Assembly: GCA_947449575.1 (NCBI GenBank)
Contig: CANFRV010000030.1
Coordinates: 1-41,708, forward strand
Reading direction: 5' to 3'
Source of the DNA: Flavobacteriales bacterium
Lineage (GTDB): Bacteria; Bacteroidota; Bacteroidia; Flavobacteriales_D; Crocinitomicaceae
DNA: 41,708 nt
Position numbers and translations under genes: made by a program. Shown here piece after piece: positions 25,640-34,803 of this stretch. Within the stretch, counting starts at the first letter, position 1; each line of letters opens with the position of its first letter. A model generated the notes under the pieces. That model saw only the letters and a list, made by a program, of their open reading frames with translations. It was not told the DNA's origin and searched no databases.

Positions 25640-26620
25640 ATGAATCCTCCATACGATATTACTTCAAAAATTTTAAAACTAATTGCTTCAATATCAGTAA
25701 AAATAGGGGAAGTAAATGCCAACTATTTAAGTAAGCAATCTCCTCAACTTCGAAAACAAAATAGGATCAAAACGATTCATTCATCCTTACAAATAGAAGG
25801 AAATACTTTATCTGAGGAACAAATAACAGCCTTAATTGAGAATAAACACGTTATTGGGCCGGAGAAGGATATTTTGGAGGTTTTAAATGCTATTAAAGTG
25901 TACGACCAGCTATTGACTTTGAAGCAAAATTCAAGTAAAAGTTTTTTGGATGCTCACAAAGAGTTAATGAAAGGTTTGATTGAAGATGCTGGAAAATATA
26001 GAAAACAAGGAGTTGGAATTATGAAAGGTGATAAAGTGGAGCACGTTGCTCCTCCTTTTGAAAATGTCCCTCACTTGATGAACGACTTGTTCAACTATCT
26101 AGATGATTCAGATGAGCTAATACTGGTGAAAAGTTGTGTATTTCACTATGAAATGGAATTTATTCACCCGTTTATGGATGGAAATGGAAGAATGGGGCGT
26201 TTGTGGCAAACAGTAATACTACTTTATGAATATCCAATTTTTGAGTTTTTGTCTTTTGAAACATTGATAAGTGCAACACAAGATGATTATTATAAATCTT
26301 TAGCACTGAGTGATCGACTTGGGAAATCAACTCCTTTTATTGAATATATGTTGACTGTGATTGATGCTTCTCTTCGTCAGTTGTTAGATTATAACAATAG
26401 AATTTTAAAAGAGGAGGATAGAATTAACTATTTTATTAGTGTGTGTCAAAATGAGTTTACACGAAAAGATTACATGAATGTATTTAAGGATTTATCTTCT
26501 TCTACAGCAAGTAGAGATTTGAAAAAAGGGGTCCATTTGGGATTCTTTATTGTCAGTGGAGAAATGAATAAAACGAAATATAAAATAAAGAAAGATTTCA
26601 AAATTAAAAAGACTAATTAA
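25640..26620 (+). CDS. Fic/DOC family protein (AMPylase-like), class II
   Basis: A 326-aa Fic protein. The catalytic motif HPFMDGNGRMGR (residues 176-187) is complete, including the invariant His and the anion-binding GNGR. An N-terminal inhibitory motif of the (S/T)xxxE(G/N) type is present in SLQIEGN (about 49-55), placing it in class II, where the helix blocks ATP until displaced. The C-terminus (about 255-326) is a winged-helix-like domain common in Bacteroidota Fic proteins. Family members transfer AMP to protein hydroxyls. The target is unknown and no separate antitoxin is adjacent. Confidence 0.9.
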   Translation: MNPPYDITSKILKLIASISVKIGEVNANYLSKQSPQLRKQNRIKTIHSSLQIEGNTLSEEQITALIENKHVIGPEKDILEVLNAIKVYDQLLTLKQNSSKSFLDAHKELMKGLIEDAGKYRKQGVGIMKGDKVEHVAPPFENVPHLMNDLFNYLDDSDELILVKSCVFHYEMEFIHPFMDGNGRMGRLWQTVILLYEYPIFEFLSFETLISATQDDYYKSLALSDRLGKSTPFIEYMLTVIDASLRQLLDYNNRILKEEDRINYFISVCQNEFTRKDYMNVFKDLSSSTASRDLKKGVHLGFFIVSGEMNKTKYKIKKDFKIKKTN

Positions 26621-26686
26621 TCCTATTAAAACAAAACATTTTACTATCTTAGACGTAAGTAAAAATAAAACATAATAATACGCGAT

Positions 26687-28477
26687 ATGTCTACAGAAAA
26701 CATCAAACCAATTAAAGGAGGTGAATTTTTAATCCGTTCGACAAAACCAAGTGAAATTTTCACACCTGAGGAGTGGACAGAAGAACATACAATGATTGCA
26801 CAAATGTGCGATGATTTTATAAAACAAGAAGTTCTTCCCGTTCTAGACAAAATTGATGCTATGGAACCAGGATTAATGGTTTCTCTTTTAGATAAAGCGG
26901 GAGAATTAGGTATGTTAGGTCTTTCTGTTCCTGAAGAATTGGGAGGAATGGGGGTTGATTTTAAAACATCCTTACTTGCTACTGAGCATTTAGGAAAAGG
27001 ATTCTCTTTTTCAGTAGCATATGGAGCACATACAGGAATTGGTTCTTTACCACTTTTATATTATGGAACCGAAGCTCAAAAAGCAAAATATTCCCCTTTA
27101 TTAGCATCTGGTGAATGGAAAGCGGCGTATTGTTTAACAGAACCAAGCGCAGGATCTGATGCAAATTCGGGCAAAACAAAGGCGGTTCTTTCAGAAGACG
27201 GAACGCATTATTTAATTACGGGTCAAAAAATGTGGATCACAAATGGTGGTTTTGCAGATTTTATGACGGTTTTCGCGAAAATTGGTGACGATAAAAACTT
27301 ATCTGCCTTTTTAGTAGAAGCGAAATCGGAAGGAATTACTTTAAATCCTGAAGAAAAGAAAATGGGGATCAAAGGGTCATCGACTCGACAAGTATTCTAT
27401 AATAATGTCAAAGTCCCAGTTGAAAATATGCTCAGCACAAGGGAAGCTGGATTTAAAATAGCTTTAAACATCTTAAATATTGGTCGTATAAAATTGGCTG
27501 CAGGTGTCATGGGTGGGTCAAAAGCAACCATCAATGATTCTGTCAATTACGCGGGTGAAAGAGAACAATTTGGTCGTTCTTTAAACAAGTATGGAGCGAT
27601 TCGATATAAATTAGCAGAACAAGCGATTCGCACGTTTGTCATTGAGTCTGCAACGTATCGAGCAGGACAAAACATTGATGATGCGATCAAAAATCATATT
27701 TCTGAAGGATTAGATAAAGGAGCTGCTACATTGAAAGGAATCGAAGATTTTGCAATTGAATGCGCAATACTTAAAGTGGCAGGTTCTGAATGTTTAGATT
27801 ATGTGACAGATGAAGCAGTTCAAATTTATGGAGGAATGGGGTATTCTGCAGAATCACCGGTAGAAAAAGCATATCGCGATTCTAGAATCAATCGTATTTT
27901 CGAAGGGACCAATGAAATCAATAGAATGTTAATTGTTGATATGTTACTTCGTAAAGCGATGAAAGGAGAATTAGATTTAATGACCCCAGCGATGAAAGTT
28001 GCCGGAGAATTGATGAGTATTCCTGAACCTGGCGAAGAGGTGGAAGGTGTATTTGCGAATGAATACAAATACCTGGAAGGTTTCAAAAAAGCAATTTTGA
28101 TGATTGCGGGATCTGCCGTTCAAAAATTAATGCAAACACTATCTAAAGAACAAGAAGTGTTGATGAATGTTTCAGATATTGCTATATTAATCTATCAAGC
28201 TGAATCTGTCTTGTTGAGAGTTGATAAAATGATTCAATCAAAAGGGGAAGCAGCTTCAGATGCACAGATTGCGATGGTAAAAACATTCTTTTATGATGCC
28301 TCATCAAAAATTGAAAAAGCTGGAAAAGATGCGCTTAATTCATTCGCAGATGGTGATGAATTGCGTATGATGCTGATGGGATTAAAACGATTCACAAAAA
28401 CAGAAGCATTCAATCCACGAGATGCGAGACATTTAATTTCTTCCAAGATGATTGAAGCAAATGGTTACTGCTTTTAG
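26687..28477 (+). CDS. Acyl-CoA dehydrogenase (FadE-like)
   Basis: A 596-aa FAD-dependent acyl-CoA dehydrogenase, longer than the 380-aa core because of a C-terminal extension as in very-long-chain types and Bacillus FadE. Visible motifs are YCLTEPSAGSDANS, the flavin-binding KMWITNGGFADF, and the catalytic-glutamate region RIFEGTNEINRM. It performs the first oxidation of fatty-acid beta-oxidation and complements the FadN- and FadA-like genes about 8 kb to the left on the other strand. It ends before a strong terminator. Confidence 0.93.
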   Translation: MSTENIKPIKGGEFLIRSTKPSEIFTPEEWTEEHTMIAQMCDDFIKQEVLPVLDKIDAMEPGLMVSLLDKAGELGMLGLSVPEELGGMGVDFKTSLLATEHLGKGFSFSVAYGAHTGIGSLPLLYYGTEAQKAKYSPLLASGEWKAAYCLTEPSAGSDANSGKTKAVLSEDGTHYLITGQKMWITNGGFADFMTVFAKIGDDKNLSAFLVEAKSEGITLNPEEKKMGIKGSSTRQVFYNNVKVPVENMLSTREAGFKIALNILNIGRIKLAAGVMGGSKATINDSVNYAGEREQFGRSLNKYGAIRYKLAEQAIRTFVIESATYRAGQNIDDAIKNHISEGLDKGAATLKGIEDFAIECAILKVAGSECLDYVTDEAVQIYGGMGYSAESPVEKAYRDSRINRIFEGTNEINRMLIVDMLLRKAMKGELDLMTPAMKVAGELMSIPEPGEEVEGVFANEYKYLEGFKKAILMIAGSAVQKLMQTLSKEQEVLMNVSDIAILIYQAESVLLRVDKMIQSKGEAASDAQIAMVKTFFYDASSKIEKAGKDALNSFADGDELRMMLMGLKRFTKTEAFNPRDARHLISSKMIEANGYCF

Positions 28478-28530
28478 GTCGACTTATATATGAACCTGAT
28501 TTTGTGGTTCATCCGATTATAAAATATAAA

Positions 28531-28560
28531 TGGGCATTCTTAGGAGTGCCCATTTTTTTT
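28531..28560 (+). terminator. Rho-independent terminator of acyl-CoA dehydrogenase gene
   Basis: TGGGCATTC (28531-28539) pairs with GAGTGCCCA (28544-28552, one G-U), loop TTAG, followed by eight T. It lies 53 bases after the stop codon. Confidence 0.88.
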
Positions 28561-28565
28561 CTCAT

Positions 28566-28598
28566 AAAAAAAGCCAATTTGAACATACAAATTGGCTT
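28566..28598 (-). terminator. Rho-independent terminator of the 28616-28990 gene
   Basis: AAGCCAATTTG (28571-28581) and CAAATTGGCTT (28588-28598) form a perfect 11-bp stem. Read on the minus strand it is followed by a T run (the A run at 28566-28572), and it sits 18 bases beyond the minus-strand stop codon. It may also back up the plus-strand terminator. Confidence 0.82.
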
Positions 28599-28615
28599 CT
28601 AAATTTGATTATTTT

Positions 28616-28990
28616 TTATTTCAAATAATTTATAAAAAATTCTTCTACTGGTAAGTCTTTTCCGTCAATATTTACTTTTTCCATTCCTGATGACATTAAA
28701 AAACGACAAATTACATGTCTACTTTTTTCATCATTGTGTACCATTGTAATAGCAGCTTCATGCGTGCTTTCATTAAAATTTACTTTGAAGTACATAGTGT
28801 ATGCTTTCGCATTTTGTTCTACAGTGGAAGTTGCTGTACCACTTGGCAGCGTAAAAGAAAAACTACCACTTTCTTTTCCTTTTAGAATTTCTGCTTTTCC
28901 TTTCGTAAGTGCTGTTTTGGTTTTTTCTTGTCCAAAAGCAGTGATGGATAATCCTAAAAATAAGACGGCTGTTAAAAATATTTTATTCAT
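28616..28990 (-). CDS. Small exported hypothetical protein
   Basis: A 124-aa protein with a clear signal peptide (residues 1-21, MNKIFLTAVLFLGLSITAFGQ). The mature part is beta-rich with alternating Ser/Thr (GSFSFTLPSGTATSTVEQ) and an HVICRFL segment. No family recognised. It is monocistronic with its own terminator and predicted to be periplasmic. A single cysteine remains in the mature part. Confidence 0.75.
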   Translation of the reverse strand: MNKIFLTAVLFLGLSITAFGQEKTKTALTKGKAEILKGKESGSFSFTLPSGTATSTVEQNAKAYTMYFKVNFNESTHEAAITMVHNDEKSRHVICRFLMSSGMEKVNIDGKDLPVEEFFINYLK

Positions 28991-29081
28991 TGTTTTCAGT
29001 TTTAAAAAATTAGCTATTCAAAAATAGGTAAAATACTTGATTTCAAATGCTAATGTACAATTATTTTGCCATCTTTACAGT

Positions 29082-29669
29082 ATGAACAAACTTTTTTCTT
29101 TTTTTAATGAAAAACATATTGAAGCTGGTTGCGACGAAGCTGGGAGGGGTTGTCTTTCAGGTCCTGTAGTAGCTGCAGCAGTTATTCTCCCAAAAGATTT
29201 TAGTCATGAGTTTTTAAATGATTCAAAATTGGTTACCGAAAGAAAACGAAAAATTCTTAGACCAATTATTGAAGAACAAGCCATTGCATGGGGTGTTGCG
29301 ATGGTGCATGAAACGGAGATAGATGAAATAAATATATTAAAAGCTAGTTTTTTAGCAATGCATAGAGCTGTTGATCAATTATTTATAAAACCGGAATCTT
29401 TGTTAATCGATGGAAACAGATTTACTCCTTACCCCAATATTCCTGAAGTGTGTATCGTAAAAGGAGACCAAAAATACATGAGTATTGCGGCAGCATCTAT
29501 CTTAGCCAAAACATATAGAGATGAATACATGGAAAATTTACATCTCGAATTTCCCATGTATGATTGGATTCAAAATAAAGGATATCCAACAACAAAGCAC
29601 CGAGATGCGATTCGAGAATTTGGGGCTTGTAAATACCACAGGCATACATTCACATTGCTACCGCGTTAG
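29082..29669 (+). CDS. rnhB: Ribonuclease HII
   Basis: A 195-aa enzyme that cleaves the RNA strand of RNA-DNA hybrids and removes misincorporated ribonucleotides. Motifs are [18 protein letters not shown] (catalytic Asp-Glu), [15 protein letters not shown] (Asp) and [24 protein letters not shown] (Asp). The ATG at 29082 is chosen because it places [23 protein letters not shown] at the usual distance; an in-frame TTG at 29037 would add 15 unconserved residues. A solo housekeeping gene. Confidence 0.95.
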   Translation: MNKLFSFFNEKHIEAGCDEAGRGCLSGPVVAAAVILPKDFSHEFLNDSKLVTERKRKILRPIIEEQAIAWGVAMVHETEIDEINILKASFLAMHRAVDQLFIKPESLLIDGNRFTPYPNIPEVCIVKGDQKYMSIAAASILAKTYRDEYMENLHLEFPMYDWIQNKGYPTTKHRDAIREFGACKYHRHTFTLLPR

Positions 29670-29779
29670 AAAAACTATAAATTCAACTTCAAGTAAACAT
29701 TGTGTTGTTCATTTGTAATTATTTTTTACCCAAAACTATCTGAATCTTTCAACTATTTTTGAATAAATAAGTATGTACT

Positions 29780-31996
29780 ATGATTGGGCGTTATTTCCTG
29801 CTTTTTCTGGGGTTGATTAGTTTAGTATGGATCGGCTATGTTGGTTCAGATTTGATCGATAAAAAAAATCAATTGTCGCCATCGCATATTTTTGGAAAAG
29901 AAGATGGTAGAGTATTGGTGATTAATCGATTAGAAGAGTGTTCTCATGAGGATCTTCAATTTTCACTTCAACCTGAAACGGCGAAACTATATGATGCAAT
30001 TCATCCTCATTTAACGAATATAAAGTCATTAATTTTCAGTGAGTTAAAAAATAAATTATTGATTGAACGAACAGATGACTGGAATGAAGAAAGAATAAAG
30101 AGCCTTTTTAAAAACGCAAATTTAAGTGTAAAATTTACTTCTAGAAATGAATTTAATGTAGGAAAATTTCAAGGGAAGTATAATTTTTCTATTTTATCAT
30201 TAGTAAAGAAAGGGACTTTAGCGCCATCTTTTGGGAATGACGAGTGGCTAAGTTTTGATGAGAAATCAAGTGCATCAATTATTACATTTACAAACAATAC
30301 ATTTTCAATTGCAGATGTTTATGTAAATGATAAGAACCAAATTGAATATGTGTCAAAAATAATGAATTCTAATTTAGGAAAGCAAATTGATGATGAGCTA
30401 CTTTTTTCGCAAGTTCTTCCAAGTGCCATTTCTAATTATCATTTCTACGAGAAGAATTTCTATTGCAACATCGATAATAATTTTTCTAAAAGACCACTTT
30501 TTAATTGGTTAGAATCTGGTTTTGTGGAGTTTAATTACAACGGTCATGCAGTAATAATTTCAGATTATATTTCTGGTCAAGATCCTATCTTAATTTTAAA
30601 TGATTGGAATGATGGAAAGATAATTTCATCAAATGAAGCGGAAGGACTTTATAAAAATATTCGCCTGACTGAAAAATTTCCAGAGGTAATTTCACTTGGT
30701 TTCTATATCAAAAGAATGGGGGATTTTGTAGTTGCTTCAACTTCTCAATCCGTTTGCGAACAGGTAATTGCAGATTATGAATTGGGAAATACTGTAGCCT
30801 TGAAACAAGGTGAAGAATTTTATCGTGAATTACCTAAAAAGGTTTCTGAGCGTTTTATTTCAACTAATTTGATTTATTCTAGTACTATTTATCGCAATAA
30901 GCTTTTGCAAACTAAGTTAAAACCAAAAACGCTAAGACCCAATATACAGAATGAAATATTGGATGGAGATGGATCTGAAAACAGTAAGACGATCTCTCTT
31001 CTGGCAGGAGGAACTGTAAAGAGTTTCAAAGTTTTTGCAGGCAAAGGCAATGTCGTTTCCCTCACAATGGATGGTCAACTTACCTTCTTTTCAGGAGGGA
31101 AAATTAGTTGGAAGAAAAAGATAGGAAAAAATCCCATAGGAGAGATTCAACTAATTGATGTAAATGGAAATGGTGAAGAACAGATCTTGTGTACGTTAGA
31201 GCATCAGATTCATTTATTGGACAAGGAAGGTAATGAGTTAAATGGTTTTCCGATACCTATTGAAGCAAAAGCTACGAATGAAGTGACGTGCTATAAATGG
31301 AATGGAGCATCTTATTTTGTTCTCGCAAATGATAAACAGCAACTTCTTTTCTATGATTCTAAAGGTCAACGTGTGAATAATTTCAAAACAGGATTATCAT
31401 CTATTAAGCAAAAAATTGACGTCTGGGTGAGTAATTCTATTTTGTTAGCAAGTGCAAAAGATGATAGTCATTGTATCCTTTATAATATAAATGACAAGAA
31501 GGAACATAGGCATTTTGACATTGATAAAGAATCTTTCTCCGTGAAAAAGGCAAATGAGTTATTTCAGTTTTCAATGAAAAATAACCAACTAATGTCTATT
31601 GACCAAAAGGGAAATAGAAAAAATGGATCTTCCTATAATTCAGGAAAAATACTCTCAATAGTGAATGACAAGAGCGGGCAAACAATTGTAGTTCGAACCA
31701 ATAATGACTTACATTTTTTAAGTAATCAAGGCAATGAACTAAAGTCTTTTCATTTACCTTTTTCTGAGTTGGATTATGTCTCTACTTTTACAAGTCCAAG
31801 TGGTGCTTCATTTTTCTCTATTATTGATGGTTTAGAAAATAATGTTTTTGTTTATTCGATGAATGGGGAGCTTTTAAGTAAAGAGCCTCTCACTGGCAGT
31901 CAACAAGTTATTTTAACTTGGGAAAATAATAAAGAAATGGTTATCAGCACAGTGGTGGATGGTTATATTGTTCAATATGTAGGAGGAGTTAAATAA
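29780..31996 (+). CDS. Large membrane-anchored protein with beta-propeller-like C-terminus, unknown function
   Basis: A 738-aa protein I do not recognise. It has a single N-terminal membrane segment or uncleaved signal (about 7-24) and a long N-terminal domain (about 40-370) without known motif. The C-terminal half (about 395-735) is a chain of short beta-repeats of WD/FG-GAP/PQQ character, for example IQLIDVNGNGEEQILCTLEH followed by IHLLDKEGNELNGFPI. The likely location is the periplasm, tethered to the inner membrane. The layout resembles proteins with a DUF3352-like N-domain, but I cannot confirm it. A terminator follows the stop by 44 bases. Confidence 0.75.
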   Translation: MIGRYFLLFLGLISLVWIGYVGSDLIDKKNQLSPSHIFGKEDGRVLVINRLEECSHEDLQFSLQPETAKLYDAIHPHLTNIKSLIFSELKNKLLIERTDDWNEERIKSLFKNANLSVKFTSRNEFNVGKFQGKYNFSILSLVKKGTLAPSFGNDEWLSFDEKSSASIITFTNNTFSIADVYVNDKNQIEYVSKIMNSNLGKQIDDELLFSQVLPSAISNYHFYEKNFYCNIDNNFSKRPLFNWLESGFVEFNYNGHAVIISDYISGQDPILILNDWNDGKIISSNEAEGLYKNIRLTEKFPEVISLGFYIKRMGDFVVASTSQSVCEQVIADYELGNTVALKQGEEFYRELPKKVSERFISTNLIYSSTIYRNKLLQTKLKPKTLRPNIQNEILDGDGSENSKTISLLAGGTVKSFKVFAGKGNVVSLTMDGQLTFFSGGKISWKKKIGKNPIGEIQLIDVNGNGEEQILCTLEHQIHLLDKEGNELNGFPIPIEAKATNEVTCYKWNGASYFVLANDKQQLLFYDSKGQRVNNFKTGLSSIKQKIDVWVSNSILLASAKDDSHCILYNINDKKEHRHFDIDKESFSVKKANELFQFSMKNNQLMSIDQKGNRKNGSSYNSGKILSIVNDKSGQTIVVRTNNDLHFLSNQGNELKSFHLPFSELDYVSTFTSPSGASFFSIIDGLENNVFVYSMNGELLSKEPLTGSQQVILTWENNKEMVISTVVDGYIVQYVGGVK

Positions 31997-32039
31997 GCCC
32001 TTCAAATTCTATCGTATTCGTGGAGTTAAAACAATCGTC

Positions 32040-32065
32040 AATCTTTCATTAATAAAGATTTTTTT
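32040..32065 (+). terminator. Rho-independent terminator after the 738-aa protein gene
   Basis: AATCTTT (32040-32046), 7-base loop, AAAGATT (32054-32060), then TTTTT. The stem is short but perfect and placed 44 bases after the stop. The rest of the gap to 32198 shows nothing else. Confidence 0.6.
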
Positions 32066-32198
32066 GATGTGATTTCGATAATACATCTTCAAAAGGATCA
32101 TTTTCACTTGAAGAGCAATAAAAGATTATATTTCATCCTAGAGAGAGAATCTGATACAACCTAAAAAAGTCCCCTTAATTCCTATTTTCAGAAACGTT

Positions 32199-32873
32199 TC
32201 ATTCCTCAGGCTCACTAAATTTATAGCCAACTCCTTTTACAGTTGTAATATAGTTATCGCCTAATTTTTCTCTTAGTTTCCGAACATGAACATCGATGGT
32301 TCGATCTCCAACAATTATTTCTGTTCCCCACACTGTTTCTAATATTACATCTCTCTCAAAAACCGTATGAGGACGAGAAGCGAGTAAGGCTAATAGTTCA
32401 AATTCCTTCTTAGGAAATTGAATCACTTTCCCATTTAATTCCACCACATACTTTTCTCGGTTGATGACTAAATTTCCGGTAGGCACCTGCTCCGCGGTAA
32501 TTTTCCCTTTTCGGCGCAATAATGCATTGATTCTACTAATAAGTACTTTCGGTTTTACGGGCTTAGAAACATAATCATCCGCGCCAGAATCAAGACCTGC
32601 GATCTGACTATAATCTTCATTTCTAGCGGTTAACAAACATATTATAATGTGCTCAAACTCGGGGGTACTGCGTATCATTTCACATACTTCAATACCATCC
32701 ATTCCGGGCATCATCACATCTAAGATCAGTAAATCTGGAATATTTGTTTTTATTTTTAGTAGACCATCTTCGCCGTTACTAGCCACGTCGACAGAAAAAC
32801 CATCTTTTTCAAGATTATATTTTAAGATATCTCTGATATCTTCTTCGTCATCTATTATTAGTATTGAAAACAT
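32199..32873 (-). CDS. OmpR/PhoB-family response regulator
   Basis: A 224-aa two-component regulator. The receiver domain (about 1-118) has acidic pocket D8/D9, phosphoacceptor D52 (LLILDVMMPGMDG), T82 and K104 (SKP). The C-terminal winged helix (about 128-222) has the DxxVWGTEIIVGDRTIDVHVRKLREKLG recognition region. No histidine kinase gene is adjacent in the window. A TATATTTA box on the minus strand (32913-32920), about 40 bases upstream of the start, may be its promoter. Confidence 0.93.
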   Translation of the reverse strand: MFSILIIDDEEDIRDILKYNLEKDGFSVDVASNGEDGLLKIKTNIPDLLILDVMMPGMDGIEVCEMIRSTPEFEHIIICLLTARNEDYSQIAGLDSGADDYVSKPVKPKVLISRINALLRRKGKITAEQVPTGNLVINREKYVVELNGKVIQFPKKEFELLALLASRPHTVFERDVILETVWGTEIIVGDRTIDVHVRKLREKLGDNYITTVKGVGYKFSEPEE

Positions 32874-33157
32874 ATATGTGTAAATTTCAATTTTTTTTTT
32901 AGAAAATGAATTTAAATATAGTCATAATATTGGACAGCTAAAGCTTAAAACAAGTATTTAAAATATAATTAATTAAGAAAAATAGTATTTACCTCTATCT
33001 TCAATTTGTTATTTTACTTGATTTACTGAAAATTTAGGTAAAAAAAAGTAAAATAGAACAAGAAAAAATAAATTTCATTCTAGTATTTCTATTTGTAGAA
33101 AGATGAAAAACGTAAAAAAATAACAAAAAAAAATGTAGTTAAATCAACTTTTTTTCC

Positions 33158-33165
33158 TACATTTG
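33158..33165 (+). promoter_or_regulatory. -7 promoter element of putative small RNA
   Basis: TACATTTG matches TAnnTTTG exactly, identical to the ilv promoter box. No clear -33 TTG is seen at the right distance. It directs transcription into the hairpin at 33191-33224. The rest of the gap from 32874 to 33425 is very AT-rich and shows no other feature. Confidence 0.5.
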
Positions 33166-33171
33166 CGTTAG

Positions 33172-33233
33172 TAGTAGGTTAGGTTAGTTGATAAAAGCTT
33201 TGGACGCCCGTCTGAAGCTTTTATTTTATAAGG
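33172..33233 (+). ncRNA. Putative small RNA or terminated leader
   Basis: The predicted start is near 33172, about 7 bases after the -7 box. The transcript would hold a G/T/A-rich single strand (GTAGTAGGTTAGGTTAG) and then a long hairpin: 33191-33205 pairs with 33210-33224 (core AAAAGCTTTGGAC with GTCTGAAGCTTTT, two G-U pairs), loop GCCC. The tail TTTTATTTTATA follows. The result is a ~60-base RNA ending in an intrinsic terminator, with no ORF. It lies 200 bases upstream of a response-regulator gene, so it could instead be that gene's attenuated leader. Confidence 0.5.
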
Positions 33234-33425
33234 TAAATCCTCCAAAAATCTCATTTATAAGTATAAAACTACTTCAAATGAAGCGAGTAAAAACATCTAG
33301 ATTATTTATTTTTAGCTTTTTAACTAAATAACTCAAACTTTATTTATGCTCTAGTACCTTAATTAGAATATTCTTTGTTATTTTGGACTAGCAACATAGG
33401 TATATAAACCAATAATTGATGTATA

Positions 33426-34112
33426 ATGATGAAAGTGAAAATTCTACTTGCTGAGGATGATACAAGTTTAGGTTTTATGATTTCAGATCAATTAAGGTCT
33501 GAAGGATACAATGTTACGCTATGTTCAGACGGTGCAGAGGCTTTTCAACGCTTCAATAATCAAAAATTTCATCTCTGTATTTTTGACGTAATGATGCCTA
33601 AAAAAGATGGCTTCACTTTAGCAAAAGATATTCGAAAAATCGATAATGAAATTCCTATTCTCTTCCTCACCGCAAAATCGATGACCGAAGATAAAGTGGA
33701 AGGATTTAAATCAGGAGGCGATGATTATTTAACAAAACCATTTAGCATTGATGAACTTCAAGTAAGAATAACAGCGCTTCTTAAACGGATTAATATTGTC
33801 ATTGAAACACCTGAAGATAAAGTTATTACAATTGGTTCATATGTTTTCGATACAGAAAATTTCATTTTGAGACATGCAAAATTTGAAAAAACATTAACAA
33901 AAAAAGAAGCTCAGATTTTGAAGATTTTACATAAGTTTAAAAATCAAGTAGTTGAACGTGATGTTGTTTTGAATGCTGTTTGGGGTCAGGATGATTATTT
34001 TGTAGGTAGAAGTTTAGATGTATTTATCACAAAATTGAGAAAATATTTCACAGAAGATGATACGATACACATTGTAAACGTTCATGGGATTGGTTTTAAA
34101 CTTGAATATTGA
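33426..34112 (+). CDS. OmpR/PhoB-family response regulator
   Basis: A 228-aa regulator with receiver domain (D11/D12 pocket, phosphoacceptor D54 in CIFDVMMPKKDG, T82, K104 in TKPF) and winged-helix domain (about 130-227, ending VHGIGFKLEY). The type, with a DxxLxxVWGxDDYFVGRSLDVFI-like recognition helix, is the RprY-like class common in Bacteroidota. Two in-frame ATGs (33426 and 33429) are adjacent. No kinase is encoded nearby. It precedes tsaB by 22 bases and may be co-transcribed with it. Confidence 0.93.
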   Translation: MMKVKILLAEDDTSLGFMISDQLRSEGYNVTLCSDGAEAFQRFNNQKFHLCIFDVMMPKKDGFTLAKDIRKIDNEIPILFLTAKSMTEDKVEGFKSGGDDYLTKPFSIDELQVRITALLKRINIVIETPEDKVITIGSYVFDTENFILRHAKFEKTLTKKEAQILKILHKFKNQVVERDVVLNAVWGQDDYFVGRSLDVFITKLRKYFTEDDTIHIVNVHGIGFKLEY

Positions 34113-34134
34113 AAATTAACAGCGCTTCTAAAAA

Positions 34135-34803
34135 ATGACGTATATTCTTCATCTTGAAACTTCGACAAAGGTGTGTTCAGTGGCTCTTTCGCGAAATGGT
34201 TCAGTAGTAGCAACGAAAGAAACGGAAGAAGAAGGATATTCACACGGAGAAAATCTAACATTGTTCATTCAAGATGTTGTTCAAGCGGCGAACATTACAA
34301 TGAACGATCTTTCCGCTGTTTCAATCGCTTCAGGGCCGGGTTCTTATACTGGTCTTCGAATTGGGGTTTCCACAGCAAAAGGTTTGTGTTATCCGCTCAA
34401 TATTCCTTTGATTTCTATTGATTCCTTGACTTCTCTTGCTCAAATTGCTCATGAAAAATATTCTGGTATCAATCTCTGTCCTTTGATAGATGCTAGAAGA
34501 ATGGAAGTCTACAATACTATTTTTAACACTGATTTCATTCAACTTAAAAGCATTTCAGCTGATATTATCGAAGAGGATACGTATGGAGATTTCGAACCCT
34601 TTGTGTATTTTGGTGATGGCGCTGAAAAGCTGAATGACCTATGGAAAAATCGCAACTGTTCCGCTGATCTAGAAATTAAATCGTCAGCAAGAGGGCAAAT
34701 TAAAATTGCTTTTGAAAAGTTTCAAAATAAACAATTTGAAGACGTTGCTTATTTTGAGCCGTTTTATCTGAAGGATTTTGTTAGTACCGCTAAAAAGAAA
34801 TAA
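34135..34803 (+). CDS. tsaB: tRNA threonylcarbamoyladenosine biosynthesis protein TsaB
   Basis: A 222-aa ASKHA-fold protein with the start LHLETSTKVCSVAL and the SIASGPGSYTGLRIGVSTAKGL motif of TsaB. It partners with TsaD and TsaE to make t6A37 in ANN-decoding tRNAs. It lacks the metal-binding His pair of TsaD, as expected for TsaB. Its stop overlaps the start of the DAHP synthase gene by one base, so expression is coupled to the aromatic genes. Confidence 0.94.
   Translation: MTYILHLETSTKVCSVALSRNGSVVATKETEEEGYSHGENLTLFIQDVVQAANITMNDLSAVSIASGPGSYTGLRIGVSTAKGLCYPLNIPLISIDSLTSLAQIAHEKYSGINLCPLIDARRMEVYNTIFNTDFIQLKSISADIIEEDTYGDFEPFVYFGDGAEKLNDLWKNRNCSADLEIKSSARGQIKIAFEKFQNKQFEDVAYFEPFYLKDFVSTAKKK

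Noticed and set aside
29037-29081. N-terminal extension of RNase HII from a TTG
   Set aside because: The added 15 residues are unlike the family; the ATG at 29082 gives the normal N-terminus.
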